A stretch of 14,755 nucleotides of DNA from Planctomycetaceae bacterium (lineage in GTDB: Bacteria; Planctomycetota; Planctomycetia; Pirellulales; Thermoguttaceae): the NCBI GenBank assembly GCA_009783865.1, contig WRCR01000040.1:1-14755 (forward strand), written 5' to 3'. Shown here one piece after another: positions 7,901 to 14,559 of this stretch (position 1 is its first letter; the number at the start of each line of letters is the position of its first letter). The notes beneath the pieces are model-generated. The model was not told the DNA's origin. It saw only the letters and a list, made by a program, of their open reading frames with translations, and did not search any database. A program made the position numbers and the translations under genes.

Positions 7901-8285
7901 TCCAATCCCAGATACGCTTCACGAGTGCTTCTCGCCCGATGTCATGCCGCGTGAGTTTTTCCTCTTCAAAGAGTTTGCGTTCCACAACGGCTTGCGTTGC
8001 AATACCGGCGTGGTCAACACCGGGTATCCAGAGCGTATCGAAACCCTGCATCCGTTTCATGCGGATAACGATGTCTTGCAGCGTGTTATTAAGAGCGTGT
8101 CCCAAATGCAAGGCACCGGTGACATTCGGCGGGGGAATAACGATGCAAAATGGGGAACCGGGGGGCGTAAGCCCCCCGCTCTTTGGTGTGAAAAGACCTT
8201 TTTCGTCCCAATATGCGCTCCATTTTTCTTGAGCGGCGGCGGGATTGTACTGTTTCGGAATTTCGTTTTCGGGTGTTTCTGACAT
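4962..8285 (-). CDS. valS: Valyl-tRNA synthetase with several insertions
   Basis: This class I enzyme charges tRNA-Val with valine and edits mischarged threonine. At 1107 residues it is longer than the usual 880-950. The HIGH-type motif is HLGH (60-63) in PPPNVTGALHLGH, and the KMSKS-type motif is GMSKS (679-683). The editing domain contains ATTRPETMLGDTAVAVHP (271-288) and GTGCVKITPAHDPND (370-384). The tRNA-binding anticodon domain follows 780-960. The C-terminal ~1040-1105 is the usual coiled-coil arm. Insertions are seen at ~35-47 (palindrome-derived), ~216-264 (Cys/Glu-rich helix, odd codon use), ~291-345 (helical), 479-503 (palindromic element) and ~721-755 (zinc ribbon C724, C727, C745, C748). 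All key motifs are intact, so it should be functional. No clear Shine-Dalgarno precedes the ATG, which lies 55 bases after the upstream membrane-protein gene. The last codons hold the Shine-Dalgarno of dgt. Confidence 0.98.
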   Translation of the reverse strand: MSETPENEIPKQYNPAAAQEKWSAYWDEKGLFTPKSGGLTPPGSPFCIVIPPPNVTGALHLGHALNNTLQDIVIRMKRMQGFDTLWIPGVDHAGIATQAVVERKLFEEEKLTRHDIGREALVKRIWDWKEKYQERIIEQLKAMGCSCDWSRTRFTLDEVCAKAVRHFFFKLFKEGKIYRGKRLVNWDTHLQTAVSDDEVFHETVAGNFWYIKYKICIEEWAECQENYAQKLEECEGEKLSAKGRELIAEYRKEITDFKQQNNLDPGYVVVATTRPETMLGDTAVAVHPDPEAALDKAIENCKQKLANASEKEITEIQAELDAIEQRKTDGTLDWLKIFAELAKTGWHVTLPLLNKKIPLVLDEWAKPEKGTGCVKITPAHDPNDYEVGLRHDLPFVNILNKDGTLNDNAGTYEGLTVKQARAKVVADLEAAGLLVKVEEREIELAHSDRSKTPIEPFLNDQWFVKMDELAQAAIDAVARHPRASGELEEQVDCLGSRLRGNDDIIQIIPHRYTKGYVDWLSEKRDWPIGRQLWWGHRIPIWYCEASGEKRVESDEFLRKAFAGRDDVIWQLDTEKNVWRICSQTEDLNEDAIPGCKIKQEEDVLDTWFSSALWPHSTLGWPDDTPELQRYYPTGVLITNRDILTLWVARMVLAGKFNTGKKPFNEVYIHPKILDKYGEGMSKSKGNGIDPISIINKFGADALRFALAYLTTENQDIRLSLDFECPHCGAVVEQTKKNRTSVKIQCTQCKKYFLTQWARDYSEQLSPEDRSLPEGTMTGERFEVARNFCNKLWNAARFVLMNLEPFTKEKSKEAEALSPAKEFLEDKWILSRLATVTKNVTDDIENYRFADAMRQLYDFAWDDFCSFYIEISKNRLNDETTKERVQFVLVHVLTSLIRLLHPVMPFVTEDIYQRLLETKFWQQNGYDTNVPSLAIARFPESHEELISPIIEKQFAIFQELLRAVRDVRASRNVPPKTEITFSVRCDEATAELLEPMKQYFLSMAKAKATAFGPAVQSPALVSVVPLTGMDVFVDLSDLIDVKAETAKLEKEIAKLDGFISSKEAKLNSDFVNKAPAQVVEGERKSLAELQTQRQSAAEALAKLKEVKP
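6777..6851. repeat. Palindromic element inserted in frame in valS
   Basis: Positions 6779-6807 and 6823-6851 are near-perfect inverted repeats of about 29 bases with a few mismatches. Both begin CGTCAT(T/C)CCCGCGCAAGCGGG and each arm contains its own small hairpin (CCCGC/GCGGG). The whole element of about 73-75 bases is translated as residues 479-503 of ValRS, including the GSRLRGNDD string typical of such repeats when read as protein. It sits between the acidic helix ending AIDAV and the conserved IIPHRYTKGYVDWL, where other ValRS have only a short loop. GTCATTCCCGC-type palindromes are known dispersed elements in several bacteria, and in-frame insertion into genes is known for Rickettsia palindromic elements. 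Confidence 0.85.
8160..8177. repeat. Perfect GC hairpin inside the 5' part of valS
   Basis: GGGGGGC, loop GTAA, GCCCCCC is a perfect 7-bp stem. It encodes GGLTPP (residues 37-42) within the segment KSGGLTPPGSPF, which interrupts the usual short linker between GLFTP and the IVIPPPNVTGALHLGH motif. It is probably a second short palindrome accommodated in frame. Confidence 0.6.
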
Positions 8286-8340
8286 TTTGATGTTTTCTGA
8301 TGGTTAAACGCAAAGACCCTTACACCCCCGTTATTATCCC

Positions 8341-9069
8341 TTATAACGGTTTTTTTGCAAGGATAGAGCCGGTGAATGATAACGCGCCGTCTTCGATTTC
8401 CAATGTTTCGATGACAAGCGTGTCATTCTTGAACTTGAAATCCAGCGGAAATGACAAAGTCGGGTCGCCCGCCTCATTGCCGACAGTTACATCTGTTCCT
8501 TTTTGTTTCAGCGTGTCGTGCAGCAGCGTGACTATGTAATTTCTCGAAACCGGTATTGTTCCGATGTGTGCGTTTTTTATACGCAGCATGAGCCGATTGG
8601 GTTCCGGCATCTGAATGCTGAATGTAAAATGCAGAACGCCGCCGAAACCATCGCGCTCTATGAGAAAAGCAAGGTTGCACTTCTGCGGCGATATAGTTAA
8701 ACGCGGTTCCTTAATCACAGCCGGTATGATGTTCGCCCCGGGTTTCACCGCCTCAACGGCAAAATAACCGTTGAGTTCATCCGCCGTGAACTTGCCGCCC
8801 CAACTCTTTTTTTCCTTTTTCACAACGCTTTGAATTCCGTTGTGGACGCGGTTGATGCTTTTCAGCATATCATCGTTTCTCCGCTGTGAAGTCAGCAGCG
8901 GGGTAGATAATTCGTCTTTGTAAAACGCCGGTTTGCGCTGCGCCGAAAGATACAGCATGTACAAAATCAGCAAGAAGAGAAGCATAACAAGCAGAAAGAG
9001 ATACGAAAACAGCCGCAGACGCTGCCGAAACCGCTGAAATCTTTCCGATAATTTGATTTTCCCGCTCAT
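8341..9069 (-). CDS. Membrane-anchored protein of unknown function
   Basis: This 242-residue protein has a basic N-terminus (FQRFRQRLRL), one hydrophobic helix at about 21-42 and a large domain outside the cytoplasm. The rest contains a predicted helical stretch (~55-85), the segment FTADELNGYF (~94-103), and then alternating hydrophobic strands ending in DGALSFTGSILAKKPL. That pattern suits a beta-rich lipid-binding or LolA/YpmS-like fold, but I cannot assign a family. Its ATG is 24 bases after the upstream hydrolase stop. The only Shine-Dalgarno-like sequence, GGAG overlapping that stop codon, is about 20 bases from the ATG, so the start may be reached by coupling or lie elsewhere. Confidence 0.75.
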   Translation of the reverse strand: MSGKIKLSERFQRFRQRLRLFSYLFLLVMLLFLLILYMLYLSAQRKPAFYKDELSTPLLTSQRRNDDMLKSINRVHNGIQSVVKKEKKSWGGKFTADELNGYFAVEAVKPGANIIPAVIKEPRLTISPQKCNLAFLIERDGFGGVLHFTFSIQMPEPNRLMLRIKNAHIGTIPVSRNYIVTLLHDTLKQKGTDVTVGNEAGDPTLSFPLDFKFKNDTLVIETLEIEDGALSFTGSILAKKPL

Positions 9070-9093
9070 CCGTATTACTGCTGTTCTTTCTCC

Positions 9094-11418
9094 TTACTTC
9101 GTCATTTTCCAGTCCTCCGCTCCAAGCGTTGAACCGTCAGGAAGTTTGAACGGCTTGTCACCGAAGTTCACCGTTATAACAACGCCGTTGGAAAATACGC
9201 TCTGCTGAACCAGCCGGTCTTTGGAAAGAACACGGTGGTCGGTCATTTCGGCGTAAGCGGTCGCCCTTGCCGTTCCCGCAGCGGTTTTATAACTTTCGGC
9301 AAACTTCGCTTTGTTTTCGTTCCAGTTTTTCTTACTGAACATATACATCGGCGGCGTGCCGTAAAGCGCGTTGAACAAGTCCCGTTGCCGCCAAACCTTC
9401 GGCAGTTTATTGTTGTAATCGCCCCAGTACCATTGAGCGACAACGCAGTCGTGATAGACCAGTTCCCAAAGCGGAAGGCGATAAACCGGATTTACCTGAA
9501 ACTCTGAGATTTGCAGCGGCACTTCCTCGACGACTTCCATCATATTGCGACCGGAGTCATGTACCCGATATGGTCCCAAACTCAACATGCCTTCATAGTA
9601 ATCGCAGAAAGGCACCGACGCATCGTGACCGGTTTCACTGCCGCAAACCAAGCCGAAATCGCCGATAAGTTTCAGCAATTCCATCTTATATTTTCGGCTG
9701 TCGCTGCGGGTCATCGGATGGTCTGGGTGATAACATTCAAACCACGGTGCCGCAACGGTTGTATCAATAAACCGGCTGAGATACGGCTTCACTTTTAACT
9801 CTTCGCTGATACGCTTCTGAGCATACGGCAGTGCTTTTGAATCACAGATAACTGCGCAGGGAATCATCGGCAGCGATTTATCCTTCTGCGAAACATACCA
9901 GCCCTTGCGTGCAGTGCCGTCCGGGTCTGTCCAGTTAATATGGTGCGGAAATGCTTCGGTTGTCCAGTCCCCATGTACCCAAACCTTGTCGAAATTAGCG
10001 GGGTCCATTATGTCCTGATAAATATCGTATCGACTCGTCAGTACATTTTCGATTTTATTCATTTCGGCAAGTTGTTCAGCCGAACCGCCGCTGCTCCAAA
10101 GAATCCGCTCCATTCCGACCGATTTCATTTCCTTGACGAGTTCGACTTTGTCTCTTTCCCAGTACCAGATGTTTGCCGCGCCGAGCAGTTTGTCTATATT
10201 AGGATTCCGTTTGACCTTCTCCGTGAACGGTTTGAAAAGCCCGATTTTCTTGGCATATTCCCTATACCGTTTGCAAACGGCAACATGACCGCCTTTGTCG
10301 TGAAAAACATAGCGCAAAGAACGGGGATAGCGAAATTCTTTTCGGGACGGTTCCCAAAGAGCGTTGACTTGCAGCAATTTTTTCCCGTCAAGTTCTGCCG
10401 GTCTGATGTCAATCGAAGCATCGTCCGGCGTTTCGATAATTGCGGTCATACCTGCGCCGGTTTCGTCTTCAACTTGTCCCCAAAACGCCATGCAGATGCC
10501 GTGTCCGCCATAAGCAACAAGCCGACCGACACGAAGTCCTTCCGTCTTTTCAACGGGATAACTGATTCCTTCGTTCATCGGAATTATCAGACGGTCGCCG
10601 TTCTGCGAAACAAACGGTGCCGGATAAGGAACATAACCGTTTAATGCGCCGCTGCCGTCAACCTTCACGGTCAGTTCCGGCAGCGATTTTTCGAGTTGTA
10701 TCGTAACATTATATTCAAAAAGTGTTTCGGTATTAACCATCGAAAATGAAGTTCCGCCGTCCGCAGCCGATTTCTTCGGCAGTGCGATGAACGATTTGTT
10801 ATTCACGGACTGCGTCCAGGTTCTGCCGGTGCGCTTGTCTTTCACGGAAAAGGTTCCCGATGCCGGAAAAACCTGCACGTCCAAAAATTGATTGGAAAGA
10901 GCAATCGGTTTCGCATCCGAAGCGGTGATGTCGTATCGTCCCGCTTTTTTCAAAGTAAAACCGTCAATCAATACGGTGCCGGCACCGTATCCCATGATGC
11001 GCGGTTCGATGGTATCAATTTCAGGCGGCACAATAAATTTTGAAGTAATGTTTATCCAATTATCTCCGCCGGGACATTCTTTATTGCCATAAGCCCAACT
11101 GACGACATCGCCGTTTTTCCTGCGGGTGATAACGGCAATGCTTCCGGCACCGGCTTTGTCGGATTTCATAGCGGCGGCAATTTCGATTACATCGCCGGGC
11201 TGCACATTTATGCGGTTGCCTTCGCTAACCGCCCAGTCATCTTTTCCGGTATGTTCGATTTTAATAACGTTGTTTCGGTCTCCGTCTTGGACGGCAGACC
11301 GTTTAATCGCTTTGGCATCTCTTGCCCAAACTTTGCCGTTGGTCATTGACCAGTCCTGCGCTGATACGAAGGAACAACTGACAAGAAACAATAATGAAAA
11401 AAGAAAAAAATGTTTCAT
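9094..11418 (-). CDS. Exported TIM-barrel glycoside hydrolase-like protein with N-terminal carbohydrate-binding-like domain
   Basis: This is a 774-residue exported protein. The N-terminal 20 residues form a signal peptide ending FVSA. A lipobox-like LVSC at 12-15 means it could instead be a lipoprotein anchored at C15. Residues ~22-158 resemble a jelly-roll carbohydrate-binding domain (NWINITSKFIVPP, then PRIMGYGAGTVLIDGFTLKK). Residues ~165-395 are beta-rich, ~405-700 look like a TIM barrel, and ~720-774 form a small C-terminal beta domain. That order matches GH101/GH129 (endo-/exo-alpha-N-acetylgalactosaminidase) and DUF5696-type proteins. In the barrel, D552 (SRFIDTT) and E595 (CGSETGHD) are plausible catalytic acids. 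The family, substrate and these residues are inference. It follows the TPR gene by 45 bases and precedes the membrane protein by 24. No clear Shine-Dalgarno is seen. Confidence 0.7.
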   Translation of the reverse strand: MKHFFLFSLLFLVSCSFVSAQDWSMTNGKVWARDAKAIKRSAVQDGDRNNVIKIEHTGKDDWAVSEGNRINVQPGDVIEIAAAMKSDKAGAGSIAVITRRKNGDVVSWAYGNKECPGGDNWINITSKFIVPPEIDTIEPRIMGYGAGTVLIDGFTLKKAGRYDITASDAKPIALSNQFLDVQVFPASGTFSVKDKRTGRTWTQSVNNKSFIALPKKSAADGGTSFSMVNTETLFEYNVTIQLEKSLPELTVKVDGSGALNGYVPYPAPFVSQNGDRLIIPMNEGISYPVEKTEGLRVGRLVAYGGHGICMAFWGQVEDETGAGMTAIIETPDDASIDIRPAELDGKKLLQVNALWEPSRKEFRYPRSLRYVFHDKGGHVAVCKRYREYAKKIGLFKPFTEKVKRNPNIDKLLGAANIWYWERDKVELVKEMKSVGMERILWSSGGSAEQLAEMNKIENVLTSRYDIYQDIMDPANFDKVWVHGDWTTEAFPHHINWTDPDGTARKGWYVSQKDKSLPMIPCAVICDSKALPYAQKRISEELKVKPYLSRFIDTTVAAPWFECYHPDHPMTRSDSRKYKMELLKLIGDFGLVCGSETGHDASVPFCDYYEGMLSLGPYRVHDSGRNMMEVVEEVPLQISEFQVNPVYRLPLWELVYHDCVVAQWYWGDYNNKLPKVWRQRDLFNALYGTPPMYMFSKKNWNENKAKFAESYKTAAGTARATAYAEMTDHRVLSKDRLVQQSVFSNGVVITVNFGDKPFKLPDGSTLGAEDWKMTK

Positions 11419-11451
11419 AGATAATCTCGGTAAAAGGGTTATAACTAGTTG

Positions 11452-11480
11452 ATGATATTGGCATCACTTAGCGTCAGCAA
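11452..11480 (-). promoter_or_regulatory. Candidate promoter for the hydrolase gene
   Basis: On the minus strand TTGCTG (11480-11475) and TATCAT (11457-11452) are 17 bases apart and would start transcription about 25-30 bases before the ATG at 11418. It overlaps the last codons of the TPR gene, so the hydrolase could be transcribed on its own as well as by read-through. Confidence 0.45.
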
Positions 11481-11799
11481 AATGTTCTTTGAAGCGCAAA
11501 TCCTGTGCTTTCATCAGAGCGTCTTCTGCATTTTCACGCAGACCGGCTTCGATGCAAAAGGAACTCAATATGGTGAAACCGAAGGCATCATTCGGTTCGA
11601 GTTCGCAATACTTTTCGGCATATTGAATTGCTTGAAGGATTTGTCCTTCTTTCTTGAGAATTGCGCCGAGAGCGTTGAAAGCAAGAGCGAATTCAGGATG
11701 CTGTTCGGTTAATTGAATTAGGCGTTCTTTTGCTTCACCGATTTCGCCGCTGCGGTGAAGTTCCATACAGGTATCGTATTCTTCAGAAGGTGCTGACAT
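11464..11799 (-). CDS. Short TPR-repeat protein
   Basis: From the ATG at 11799 this is 111 residues, almost wholly tetratricopeptide repeats: helix pairs at about 5-38 (YDTCMELHRSGEIGEAKERL), 39-70 (AFNALGAILKKEGQILQAIQ, then CELEP) and 73-105. TPRs mediate protein-protein contacts. Similar stand-alone proteins of this length are common in planctomycetes, function unknown. An in-frame ATG at 11847 would add 16 residues, and a hydrophobic segment (FTSIAFSFAAVI) lies in frame just before that ATG without a start codon of its own, so a longer anchored form cannot be excluded. Neither ATG has a convincing ribosome binding site. The hydrolase gene starts 45 bases downstream. Confidence 0.72.
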   Translation of the reverse strand: MSAPSEEYDTCMELHRSGEIGEAKERLIQLTEQHPEFALAFNALGAILKKEGQILQAIQYAEKYCELEPNDAFGFTILSSFCIEAGLRENAEDALMKAQDLRFKEHFADAK

Positions 11800-11962
11800 T
11801 GTTTTTGTTGAAGGAAGTGTTTCGGGGAATCGTTTCGATTGATTCATGATAACGGCAGCGAAGGAAAAAGCAATAGACGTAAAAACAAAATATGAGCGGT
11901 GTCTGAACTTATCCCGTATTCCATTTTCCGCTGGAATGTGATAAAATACAGCGTCATGATGA

Positions 11963-12115
11963 AAAAGAAAGCGCAAACTAAATGAAACCGCGTTTGAGAA
12001 GAACGTCCCGAAAGGGCTTATAACAATCGCCCGTAACATGAAACAGCACGGCGATACCGTAGAGTATATCGCCAATATGACCGGACTATCCGAAGAGGAA
12101 ATCGAGCAGTTATAA
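11963..12115 (+). pseudogene. C-terminal remnant of an Rpn/PD-(D/E)XK nuclease-family protein
   Basis: This frame reads KGLITIARNMKQHGDTVEY then IANMTGLSEEEIEQL and stop. That is the characteristic C-terminal tail of Rpn-type recombination-promoting nucleases and related PD-(D/E)XK transposase-like proteins (a helical stretch, then 'ITGLSxEEIxxL'). The frame is open only from two consecutive TGA codons at 11957-11962, has no usable start except an internal ATG at 12038, and nothing resembling the nuclease domain lies upstream. It is therefore a fragment left by deletion. A coding microprotein is unlikely. Confidence 0.6.
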
Positions 12116-12124
12116 AAAAACAAC

Positions 12125-12430
12125 ATGACAGCCGTCATACCCGAAAAACCAGCGAAAAGCCGACTCGATATCATCGAAGACGGTGACGCGCTCATCATCA
12201 ATGCGCCGCCAAGGCGCAGTTTTATCGGCTGGTTTCTAACTGCGGGGTTTATCTTTTTCTTCGCTCTTTTTTGCACCTGTATCTATTTCGTTATCTTTCC
12301 CGATAAAGATATGGCCCGCATGAAAGCCGCCGGTATGGCAGCAGGGTTTTTATTCTTTTCCGCTTTTGAATTCTGGTGCGTCTGCAATCTGCCGTCTCCC
12401 AGTGGCACTTTTTGCTCTTGCCAAGTTTAG
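12125..12430 (+). CDS. Small two-helix membrane protein, probably truncated
   Basis: This 101-residue ORF starts with a soluble segment (LDIIEDGDALIINAPPRR) followed by a membrane helix at about 33-58 and a second at about 67-86. This N-terminal layout (a short 'DGD-L-I-APPRR' strand pair, then two helices) looks like that of longer hypothetical membrane proteins. Here it stops soon after the second helix. The last 15 or so residues (CNLPSPSGTFCSCQV) are encoded by a short dispersed repeat (12386-12424), so the natural C-terminus is probably lost. No Shine-Dalgarno precedes the ATG, which lies 9 bases after the nuclease remnant stop. It may not be expressed. Confidence 0.45.
   Translation: MTAVIPEKPAKSRLDIIEDGDALIINAPPRRSFIGWFLTAGFIFFFALFCTCIYFVIFPDKDMARMKAAGMAAGFLFFSAFEFWCVCNLPSPSGTFCSCQV
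12386..12424 (+). repeat. Short dispersed repeat, copy 1
   Basis: CTGCCGTCTCC, then CAGTGGCACTTTTTGCTCTT and GCCAA matches the minus-strand sequence at 14592-14553, apart from a 2-base gap and a couple of substitutions. It includes small GGCA/TGCC self-complementary arms. The TTGCCA at its end (12418-12423) is followed 16 bases later by TACCAT (12440-12445), a promoter-like arrangement also seen at copy 2. Confidence 0.7.
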
Positions 12431-12508
12431 CGGGTGTGTTACCATGTCCGCCGGTTGTACTCCGCTGGTTGACACCTGCGGCTGCCAATTTCACTCGCAA
12501 CTCACGCC

Positions 12509-12537
12509 TTGCAAATCCCGCACCTTTGCGCTACAAT
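12509..12537 (+). promoter_or_regulatory. Sigma-70-type promoter for the epimerase
   Basis: TTGCAA (12509-12514) and TACAAT (12532-12537) are separated by 17 bases, with transcription expected to start near 12544, about 48 bases before the ATG. Hexamers and spacing equal those of the promoter at 345-373. Confidence 0.65.
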
Positions 12538-12591
12538 GCCGAACGTAAAGTTTCCCTAATGTTTTTATGCATATTCAGAAGGAGTATCCCG

Positions 12592-13458
12592 ATGAGAATC
12601 AGTTTTCATACTGACGCTTTTAGTTCCGTTTGCTGGAACTTTGAAAAATGCCTGCAATGGGCAAAACGCAATAAGGTCCGCGCTATCGAATGCGGACTCG
12701 TCGATGGTGTCTCATGGATGCACGGACTCGGATACTATCCGCATCTTTCAACCGCAGACGACCCCGTTGCACTGCGAAAAACAATGGACGATTACGATGT
12801 CCATCTTTCGCAGATTGACGCTGCGTATCCGCTCTCCGGCAAAGACGGACCCTATTACGGTATTCCCTACGTTCTCAATGCAATGCGGTACGCTAAACTT
12901 TGCGGCTGTCCCCGTGTTTGCACTACCGACGGACTTCATAAGCCCGAAGGACTCGATGACAACGAAGCAATGGGCTTAATGAAACGTACCTATCAAACGC
13001 TTGTTGAAGTTGCGGAACGCTATGAAATCGATTTGACTATCGAGATTCACGGCTATTTTACCACGAACATCGAACGCCTCGCCGAGATGCTGAACTTCGT
13101 TGACAGTCCCCGTTTGTGCTTGAATCTTGACACAGGCAATTCGTTCATCGCCGGCGGCAATCCGATTGATTTTGCTAGCCGGTTTGCCAAGAAGGTTTCG
13201 CACGTTCACATCAAAGATGTGTCAAAGGCGTTGGCGGACTCATTGCGCGGCGGTGCTACCGGTATTGCGGTGAGCGAGTCGGCTGTCGGCGACGGAGTCA
13301 ATGCCGACAATATCCGAAAGACGCTGGAAATCCTGCGGGACAACGGATATGACGGTCCCTTGAGTATTGAATGTGCAGGCGAAGGCGGACCGCTGATTGA
13401 AAAATCCCTCGATTGGCTTCGCAAAACGCTGAAGGAATTGAACATTTCGGAAAATTAA
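12592..13458 (+). CDS. Sugar phosphate isomerase/epimerase-family protein (xylose isomerase-like TIM barrel)
   Basis: The 288-residue protein belongs to the AP endonuclease 2/xylose isomerase-like superfamily, whose members isomerise or epimerise sugars and related polyols using a divalent metal. The expected metal ligands are in place: E151 (LTIEIHG), D180 (CLNLDTGN), H206 (SHVHIKD) and E260 (LSIECAG). The N-terminal MRISFHTDAF strand and the AIECGLVDG segment fit the barrel. The ATG at 12592 has AAGGAG 7 bases upstream (12579-12584) and a good promoter at 12509-12537; the frame extends upstream to 12376, but that part is repeat-derived and not protein-like. No signal peptide, so it is cytoplasmic. 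The substrate is not evident and the neighbours give no pathway clue. Its stop lies 7 bases from that of the convergent dnaJ-like gene, with no terminator between. Confidence 0.93.
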   Translation: MRISFHTDAFSSVCWNFEKCLQWAKRNKVRAIECGLVDGVSWMHGLGYYPHLSTADDPVALRKTMDDYDVHLSQIDAAYPLSGKDGPYYGIPYVLNAMRYAKLCGCPRVCTTDGLHKPEGLDDNEAMGLMKRTYQTLVEVAERYEIDLTIEIHGYFTTNIERLAEMLNFVDSPRLCLNLDTGNSFIAGGNPIDFASRFAKKVSHVHIKDVSKALADSLRGGATGIAVSESAVGDGVNADNIRKTLEILRDNGYDGPLSIECAGEGGPLIEKSLDWLRKTLKELNISEN

Positions 13459-13465
13459 TTAGCGG

Positions 13466-14431
13466 TCACCACTTCAATTCGCTCCGAGGCGGTTTCGGAT
13501 AACCGGTCTCAAGTTTTTGTAGTGCTTCCTTGTCCTTTGCAGTCCATTCCTTTGGCAGAACCACGGACAGCACCGCATATAAATCGCCGTTAGTTCCGTC
13601 GCTTTTCGGAACGCCGTATCCGCGAACCCGCAATTTTGTTCCGCTGCTCGAACCCATTGGAACCGACAAGGTTACAACGCCCTTCGGAGATGGAACGTCA
13701 ATTTTGCAGCCGAAAACCGCTTCCTGTAATGATACCGGTACACTAACATACAAATTGTCTTCTTTGCGTGTGAAAAACGGATGTTCTTCGATATGAACGA
13801 TTACCATTAGGTTGCCGGGTTTTCCGCCGTCGCGTCCCGGTTTGCCGAAGCCCGGTACACGAATTTTTTTACCTTCGGTAACACCCGCCGGTATTTTCAG
13901 CGAAACGGTCTCGGTCTTACCGGTTGGCTGGCGCACCGGAATTTCAATGTTTCCGCCTTGAATTGCGGTTATGAACGGAATAGCAGCATCGAAATCAACA
14001 TCATTTCCTTTGACGGGCTGGCGGGGTACATCTCCGAAGCCGAAGTCCTCATATCCGCCGCTGTGCGGAGAACTTCTGCCGCTCATTCCGCCGCCGAACA
14101 TTCTTAGTATGTCGTCGATATTTAATCCGCCGCCTGCTGACCCCCGAAACGGATTACCGCCGCCGAAGGACCATTGCCCTTGTCCGTGTCCGCCGCCGGA
14201 ACCCATTTTGTCGGGCGAAACACCGAATTGGTCATAAATCTTGCGCTTTTCAGGATTGATCAGGACATCGTATGCTTCTTGTACCTGCTGAAATTTTTCT
14301 TTTGCTTCCTTTGGATTGTCCTTGTTCAGGTCGGGATGATGTTTGCGGGCTAATTTCCGATACGCTTTTTGTATTTCGTCTTGGGAAGCCGTTTTGGATA
14401 CCTCCAGTATTTTGTAATAATCATCGTTCAT
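13466..14431 (-). CDS. Class B DnaJ/CbpA-type Hsp40 co-chaperone
   Basis: Hsp40 proteins deliver unfolded clients to DnaK and stimulate its ATPase. The 321-residue protein has a J domain (1-70) with the essential HPD at 32-34, a Gly/Phe-rich linker (~76-135) and two beta-rich client-binding domains (~143-215 and ~225-298), including AGVTEGKKIRVPGFG and the GNLMVIVHIEEHPFF segment. The CxxCxGxG zinc-finger repeats of true DnaJ are absent, placing it with CbpA-like class B proteins. The ATG at 14431 is chosen because MNDDYYKILEV is the canonical J-domain opening; the frame continues upstream to 14629 but that part is leader and repeat sequence. No strong Shine-Dalgarno is seen. It stands alone, tail to tail with the epimerase gene. 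Confidence 0.95.
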   Translation of the reverse strand: MNDDYYKILEVSKTASQDEIQKAYRKLARKHHPDLNKDNPKEAKEKFQQVQEAYDVLINPEKRKIYDQFGVSPDKMGSGGGHGQGQWSFGGGNPFRGSAGGGLNIDDILRMFGGGMSGRSSPHSGGYEDFGFGDVPRQPVKGNDVDFDAAIPFITAIQGGNIEIPVRQPTGKTETVSLKIPAGVTEGKKIRVPGFGKPGRDGGKPGNLMVIVHIEEHPFFTRKEDNLYVSVPVSLQEAVFGCKIDVPSPKGVVTLSVPMGSSSGTKLRVRGYGVPKSDGTNGDLYAVLSVVLPKEWTAKDKEALQKLETGYPKPPRSELKW

Positions 14432-14531
14432 TTTGTTGGTTTCTTTTGCTGCTGGTAAGAATTGATAAGTATCAATACCGTATTTTACCGTGTTGATGAA
14501 TTTTTTCAATGGAGTTGCGGATAAAAAGCAA

Positions 14532-14559
14532 ATGATAGCATCTCTGCGAATGTTGGCAA
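14532..14559 (-). promoter_or_regulatory. Candidate promoter for the dnaJ-like gene
   Basis: On the minus strand TTGCCA (14559-14554) and TATCAT (14537-14532) are 16 bases apart, about 100 bases before the ATG. The -35 box lies inside the dispersed repeat copy 2. No CIRCE-type inverted repeat for HrcA was seen. Confidence 0.5.

Noticed and set aside
11800..12276. Long N-terminal extension of the TPR gene up to 12276
   Set aside because: It runs antisense to the nuclease remnant and the small membrane ORF and has atypical composition; the TPR homology begins near the ATG at 11799.
12376..12591. Upstream extension of the epimerase frame
   Set aside because: It covers the dispersed repeat and the promoter; the ATG at 12592 has a strong Shine-Dalgarno and starts the barrel's first strand.
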